This document shows, in pieces, positions 61,100-64,000 of a stretch of DNA of 64,000 nt. Position 1 is the first letter of the stretch. Each line of letters begins with the position of its first letter. Where the stretch lies: contig JADKAN010000002.1 of NCBI GenBank assembly GCA_016719225.1, positions 372,001 to 436,000 on the forward strand, in the 5' to 3' direction. This DNA is from Flavobacteriales bacterium (lineage in GTDB: Bacteria; Bacteroidota; Bacteroidia; Flavobacteriales_F; PHOS-HE28). A program made the position numbers and the translations under genes. The notes beneath the pieces are model-generated. The model was not told the origin of the DNA. It worked only from the letters and a program-made list of their open reading frames with translations, and did no database searches.

Positions 61100-61579
61100 A
61101 TGGAGCGGATGACCACAACGGACCTGGGCAAGCGCCTGGCTGCCATGCGTGAGCTATCGCTGCAAGGCATACGTGCCCATGCGGGCGGCCTGCGCACGGC
61201 GGGCGTGCGCGACGGCGTGGAATACATGGAACTCCTTGCACCGCACGGTGCCGAGGAAGTGCTCGCCGCCTTTACCATGATCGGCGGACCCTTGATCTGG
61301 TTGACGGATTCAGCCACCTTGGAGGAGGTGGCCGGCCAAGGCTGCGAGGGCCTTGGAGCGACAGTGAGTGAAACAGTGGTCTTTGGTGCGGTGGACCGGA
61401 AGCGCATGCTCGAAATGCAGGCCAATGGCCGCAACCTGCACGATACGGGTGATCTAAGGACAGCGGTGTTCTACGCCCGGGAACTCGCACGCAATGGCGA
61501 CCGCGTGCTGTTGGCCGTCGCGGGCAACATGGACGAAGGCAACAGTGCGAAATACCACGAGGCGCTGTCCGACCTCTGA
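61100..61579 (+). CDS. Stand-alone MurD C-terminal-domain-like protein (probable degenerate paralogue)
   Basis: 159 residues from ATG 61100 (a GTG at 61088 overlapping the murD stop is also possible). The sequence aligns over most of its length with MurD domain 3: DGVEYMELLAPHGAEE matches NGVEFINDSKATNVNS, GGPLIWL matches KPVVLVM, TVVFGAVDRKRMLE matches IVCLGTDNAKIKE, and NGDRVLLA matches PGDVVLLS. The catalytic NDSKATN motif is replaced by ELLAPHG, and the UDP- and ATP-binding domains are absent, so it cannot be a Mur ligase. It lies in frame order between murD and ftsW, 12 bases before ftsW. Probably expressed with the operon; function unknown, perhaps a partner or regulator of MurD (inference). 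I know of no described gene at this position. Confidence 0.7.
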   Translation: MERMTTTDLGKRLAAMRELSLQGIRAHAGGLRTAGVRDGVEYMELLAPHGAEEVLAAFTMIGGPLIWLTDSATLEEVAGQGCEGLGATVSETVVFGAVDRKRMLEMQANGRNLHDTGDLRTAVFYARELARNGDRVLLAVAGNMDEGNSAKYHEALSDL

Positions 61580-61591
61580 AAACGACCGGAG

Positions 61592-62791
61592 ATGAAAGGC
61601 ATGGACCACCTCTTCAACAACCACCTCAAAGGCGATAAGACCATTTGGATGGTCGCGCTGGTGCTGGGCGTGGTGAGCCTCTTGGCCGTGTACAGCGCAA
61701 GCAGTTGGATGGGATGGCGCAGTGATGGAGGTACTTTCCGGATCCTGGTGAAGCATGGCATGATGTTGTTGGCCGGCGGTGGCATCATGTACGCCGCTAG
61801 CAAGCTGCGCTACACGGTCTACTCCAAGCTGTCCCAAGTGCTGCTCGTCGCTGTGGCTGGACTGCTGCTGCTCACGCTGCTCGTCGGATCGAATGTGAAC
61901 GGGGCGTCGCGGTGGCTTGCCATTCCCGGGGTGGGCATCACTTTCCAGACCAGTGACTTTGCGCGGGTCGTGATCATGGTCTACTTGGCCAGGATACTGG
62001 GCCGGCAGCGCGAAGAAGCGTGGACCTTCAAGGAATTCCTGTTGAAGTTGGTGCTGCCCGTCGGCGTGATATGTGGCTTGATACTGCCCGCCAACTTCAG
62101 TACGGCAGCGCTGCTTTTCGGCACGTGCATGGTGCTGATGTTCATCGGTGAAGTGCCATTGAAACACTTGTTCTCGTTGGTGGGCATCGCAGTGGCGGCG
62201 TTCGCCCTACTACTGGTGCTTTCCAAAGCCAGCCCGGAACTGTTACCGCGCCTGCAGACCTGGGAGAGCCGCCTTACGACCCACGGCGGCGACGACCGAG
62301 ATGCCAACTACCAGGTGAACAACGCGAAGATCGCGATCGTGCATGGTGGCTTCCTGCCTAATGGGCCGGGCACCGGCACCTCGCGCAACTTCTTGCCGCA
62401 TCCCGAAAGCGACATGATCTACGCCTTCATCATCGAGGAATACGGTAGCGTGATCGGTGGACTGGGCCTCTTGCTGCTCTACCTGATCCTGCTCTTCCGT
62501 TCCATGCGCATCGCCAACCGCTGCGACAAACGCTTCGGCTCGCTAGTGGCCGTGGGACTGGCGCTCAGCTTGGTCCTTCAAGCGTTGGTGAACATGGCTG
62601 TGGCCGTGAACCTGGTGCCGGTGACGGGCCAGCCGATGCCGTTGGTGAGCATGGGTGGCACCAGCATGTGGTTCACTTGTTTGTCCCTCGGCATCATCCT
62701 AAGTGTTAGCAAGAGCCTTGACCCCGCTTCTGAGCAAGCGGATGGCCCACGCGCACGCACTACGAGCGATCCAGCCCATGCAGCCGCTTAG
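61592..62791 (+). CDS. ftsW: Septal peptidoglycan polymerase FtsW
   Basis: 399 residues of the SEDS family, about ten membrane helices. Features: LAVYSASSWMGWR at the first helix, GASRWLAIPGVGITFQTSDF, a large periplasmic loop with NARIAI-like NNAKIAIVHGGFLPNGPGTG and LPHPESDMIYAFIIEEYG (conserved Asp), and PLVSMGGTSMWF near the end. It polymerises glycan strands from lipid II with the PBP above. MurG begins 14 bases before its stop. ATG 61601 is an alternative start. Confidence 0.95.
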   Translation: MKGMDHLFNNHLKGDKTIWMVALVLGVVSLLAVYSASSWMGWRSDGGTFRILVKHGMMLLAGGGIMYAASKLRYTVYSKLSQVLLVAVAGLLLLTLLVGSNVNGASRWLAIPGVGITFQTSDFARVVIMVYLARILGRQREEAWTFKEFLLKLVLPVGVICGLILPANFSTAALLFGTCMVLMFIGEVPLKHLFSLVGIAVAAFALLLVLSKASPELLPRLQTWESRLTTHGGDDRDANYQVNNAKIAIVHGGFLPNGPGTGTSRNFLPHPESDMIYAFIIEEYGSVIGGLGLLLLYLILLFRSMRIANRCDKRFGSLVAVGLALSLVLQALVNMAVAVNLVPVTGQPMPLVSMGGTSMWFTCLSLGIILSVSKSLDPASEQADGPRARTTSDPAHAAA

Positions 62792-63911
62792 CATATTGCT
62801 CTCCGGCGGGGGCACGGGCGGCCACATTTTTCCGGCCGTTGCTATTGCACAAGCGGTAAAAGCCGAAGTGCCGGACGCGCGCTTCCTCTTCGTTGGCGCT
62901 GAAGGCAAGATGGAAATGGAAAAGGTGCCGGCCGCGGGTTTCGCCATCACCGGTCTGCCCATCCGCGGTTTCCAGCGTGGGTCGTTGCTGAAGAACATCG
63001 GCTTGCCTTGGCGGCTGCTGAAGAGCTTGGCGCGCGCACGGACCATCGTGCGCACCTTCCACCCGGACGTGGCGGTAGGTACCGGCGGATATGCCAGCGG
63101 CCCCGTGCTGGCTGCGGCGCAGCGTGCGGGTGTACCCACTGTGCTGCAGGAGCAGAACAGCTTGGCAGGCGCCACCAATCGCATGTTGGGCAAGAGGGCC
63201 AGCCGCGTGTGCACGGCATATCCGGGCATGGAGCGCTACTTCCCAGCGGGCAACGTGCTGCTCACGGGCAATCCGGTGCGTAGCGAAGTGTTGCAGGTAG
63301 CCGGAAAACGCGCGGAGGCAATGGCCTTCTTCGGACTGAACGATGGTGCACCCGTGGTGTTCATCACCGGAGGGAGCTTGGGCGCGCGGGGCATCAACCT
63401 CGGCATCGCGGCAGCATTGCCCGTGTTGAAAGCCAAAGGCGTTCAGGTGATCTGGCAGACGGGCATCCCTTTTCAGCAACAGGCGGAGGAAGCTGTAAAG
63501 GCCAACACCTATGCAGCCTGCAAGGTGATGCCGTTCATCGCCCGCATGGACCTGGCTTATGCAGTGGCCGATGTGGTGGTGGCCCGCGCGGGTGCGATCA
63601 GCGTGAGCGAGCTGTGCCTGCTGGGTATGCCGAGCATTCTGGTGCCGTTGCCCACCGCCGCTGAAGACCATCAGACGCAGAATGCAAAAGCGCTGGTGGA
63701 GCGGGATGCCGCCGTGTTGGTTGCCGACGCGGAAACACGCGGAAAGCTCGGTGCCGCCATCGTAGCATTAGTCGGGGATCCCGAACTCCGGCAACGGCTG
63801 AGCGCAAGCATTTTGGCCATGGCCAAAGCAGATGCAGCGCGGACCATCGCGGCCGAAGTCATACGGTTGGGCAGGCAACACGCGTTGAACAGGAACAGTG
63901 CGAACAAGTGA
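62778..63911 (+). CDS. murG: UDP-N-acetylglucosamine--N-acetylmuramyl-(pentapeptide) pyrophosphoryl-undecaprenol GlcNAc transferase MurG
   Basis: 377 residues from ATG 62778; upstream in-frame codons lie inside ftsW. The N-terminal G loop is ILLSGGGTGGHIFPAVAIAQ, the second loop VGTGGYASGPVLAAA, and a lipid-binding QEQNSLAGATNRML. The donor site has VFITGGSLGARGIN and ARAGAISVSELCLLGMPSIL. Makes lipid II at the inner membrane. Stop and murC start overlap (TGATG). Confidence 0.96.
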   Translation: MQPLSILLSGGGTGGHIFPAVAIAQAVKAEVPDARFLFVGAEGKMEMEKVPAAGFAITGLPIRGFQRGSLLKNIGLPWRLLKSLARARTIVRTFHPDVAVGTGGYASGPVLAAAQRAGVPTVLQEQNSLAGATNRMLGKRASRVCTAYPGMERYFPAGNVLLTGNPVRSEVLQVAGKRAEAMAFFGLNDGAPVVFITGGSLGARGINLGIAAALPVLKAKGVQVIWQTGIPFQQQAEEAVKANTYAACKVMPFIARMDLAYAVADVVVARAGAISVSELCLLGMPSILVPLPTAAEDHQTQNAKALVERDAAVLVADAETRGKLGAAIVALVGDPELRQRLSASILAMAKADAARTIAAEVIRLGRQHALNRNSANK

Positions 63912-64000
63912 TGGAAAGCCCCAAACTTCTTTTCTTCATCGGTATCGGTGGCATCGGCATGAGCGGCCTGGCACGATACTTCCGTCGCCAAGGAGCCCAA
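63911..64000 (+). CDS. murC: UDP-N-acetylmuramate--L-alanine ligase MurC (3' end outside window)
   Basis: Only the first 30 codons are visible. FFIGIGGIGMSGLARYF is the MurC N-terminal nucleotide-binding loop, and the position after murG is canonical for the dcw cluster. It would add L-alanine to UDP-MurNAc. Confidence 0.92.
   Translation, partial: MESPKLLFFIGIGGIGMSGLARYFRRQGAQ

Overview
This window reads as a chromosomal segment from a GC-rich member of the Bacteroidota, most likely Flavobacteriales. The evidence is three type IX secretion (T9SS) type B cargo proteins, one type A cargo protein, a PorP/SprF-family protein, the gliding genes gldB and gldC beside engB and nadE, a dcw cluster with no murF between murE and mraY, and TAnnTTTG promoter -7 elements close to start codons. 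I saw no rRNA, tRNA, CRISPR array, insertion sequence or prophage.

Layout. 1-8110: the 3' part of a giant tandem-repeat surface protein, then a PorP/SprF-like protein and a TPR/PD40/OmpA protein (a secretion and surface-anchoring module). 8501-13818: a PAS-LuxR regulator and a very large soluble hybrid histidine kinase with an N-terminal DNA-binding domain and eight PAS domains. 13977-15213: a methyltransferase followed by a tandem copy of its 3' half. 15406-19992: an IgGFc-binding-type T9SS cargo protein. 20130-25565: mscS, engB, gldC, gldB, an outer-membrane barrel, nadE and a hypothetical protein. 25581-31181 (minus strand): a 2-oxoacid:ferredoxin oxidoreductase, NifU/Mrp Fe-S assembly proteins, an alkyltransferase-like repair protein and trmB. 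31273-40205: housekeeping and envelope genes (glycosyltransferase, secreted nuclease, LuxE-like protein, tyrS, an epimerase, and a glycosyltransferase-pyrC-DUF4296 operon). 40265-46024: a second giant repeat protein of 1919 residues on the minus strand. 46350-51711: a TonB-dependent receptor, a DUF5689 lipoprotein and a T9SS type A protein. 51894-52658: an alpha/beta hydrolase. 53173-64000: the dcw operon mraZ-rsmH-ftsL-pbp-murE-mraY-murD-(extra gene)-ftsW-murG-murC, cut by the window end.

How the genes work together. Much of the window concerns the envelope: making peptidoglycan (dcw), exporting and anchoring surface proteins (T9SS cargo, PorP/SprF, OmpA, GldB/GldC) and sensing. The most unusual items are a small gene between murD and ftsW that looks like a stand-alone, motif-less copy of the MurD C-terminal domain; the DNA-binding eight-PAS hybrid kinase; the partly duplicated methyltransferase; and the mirror-symmetric divergent promoters between gldB and the neighbouring barrel gene.
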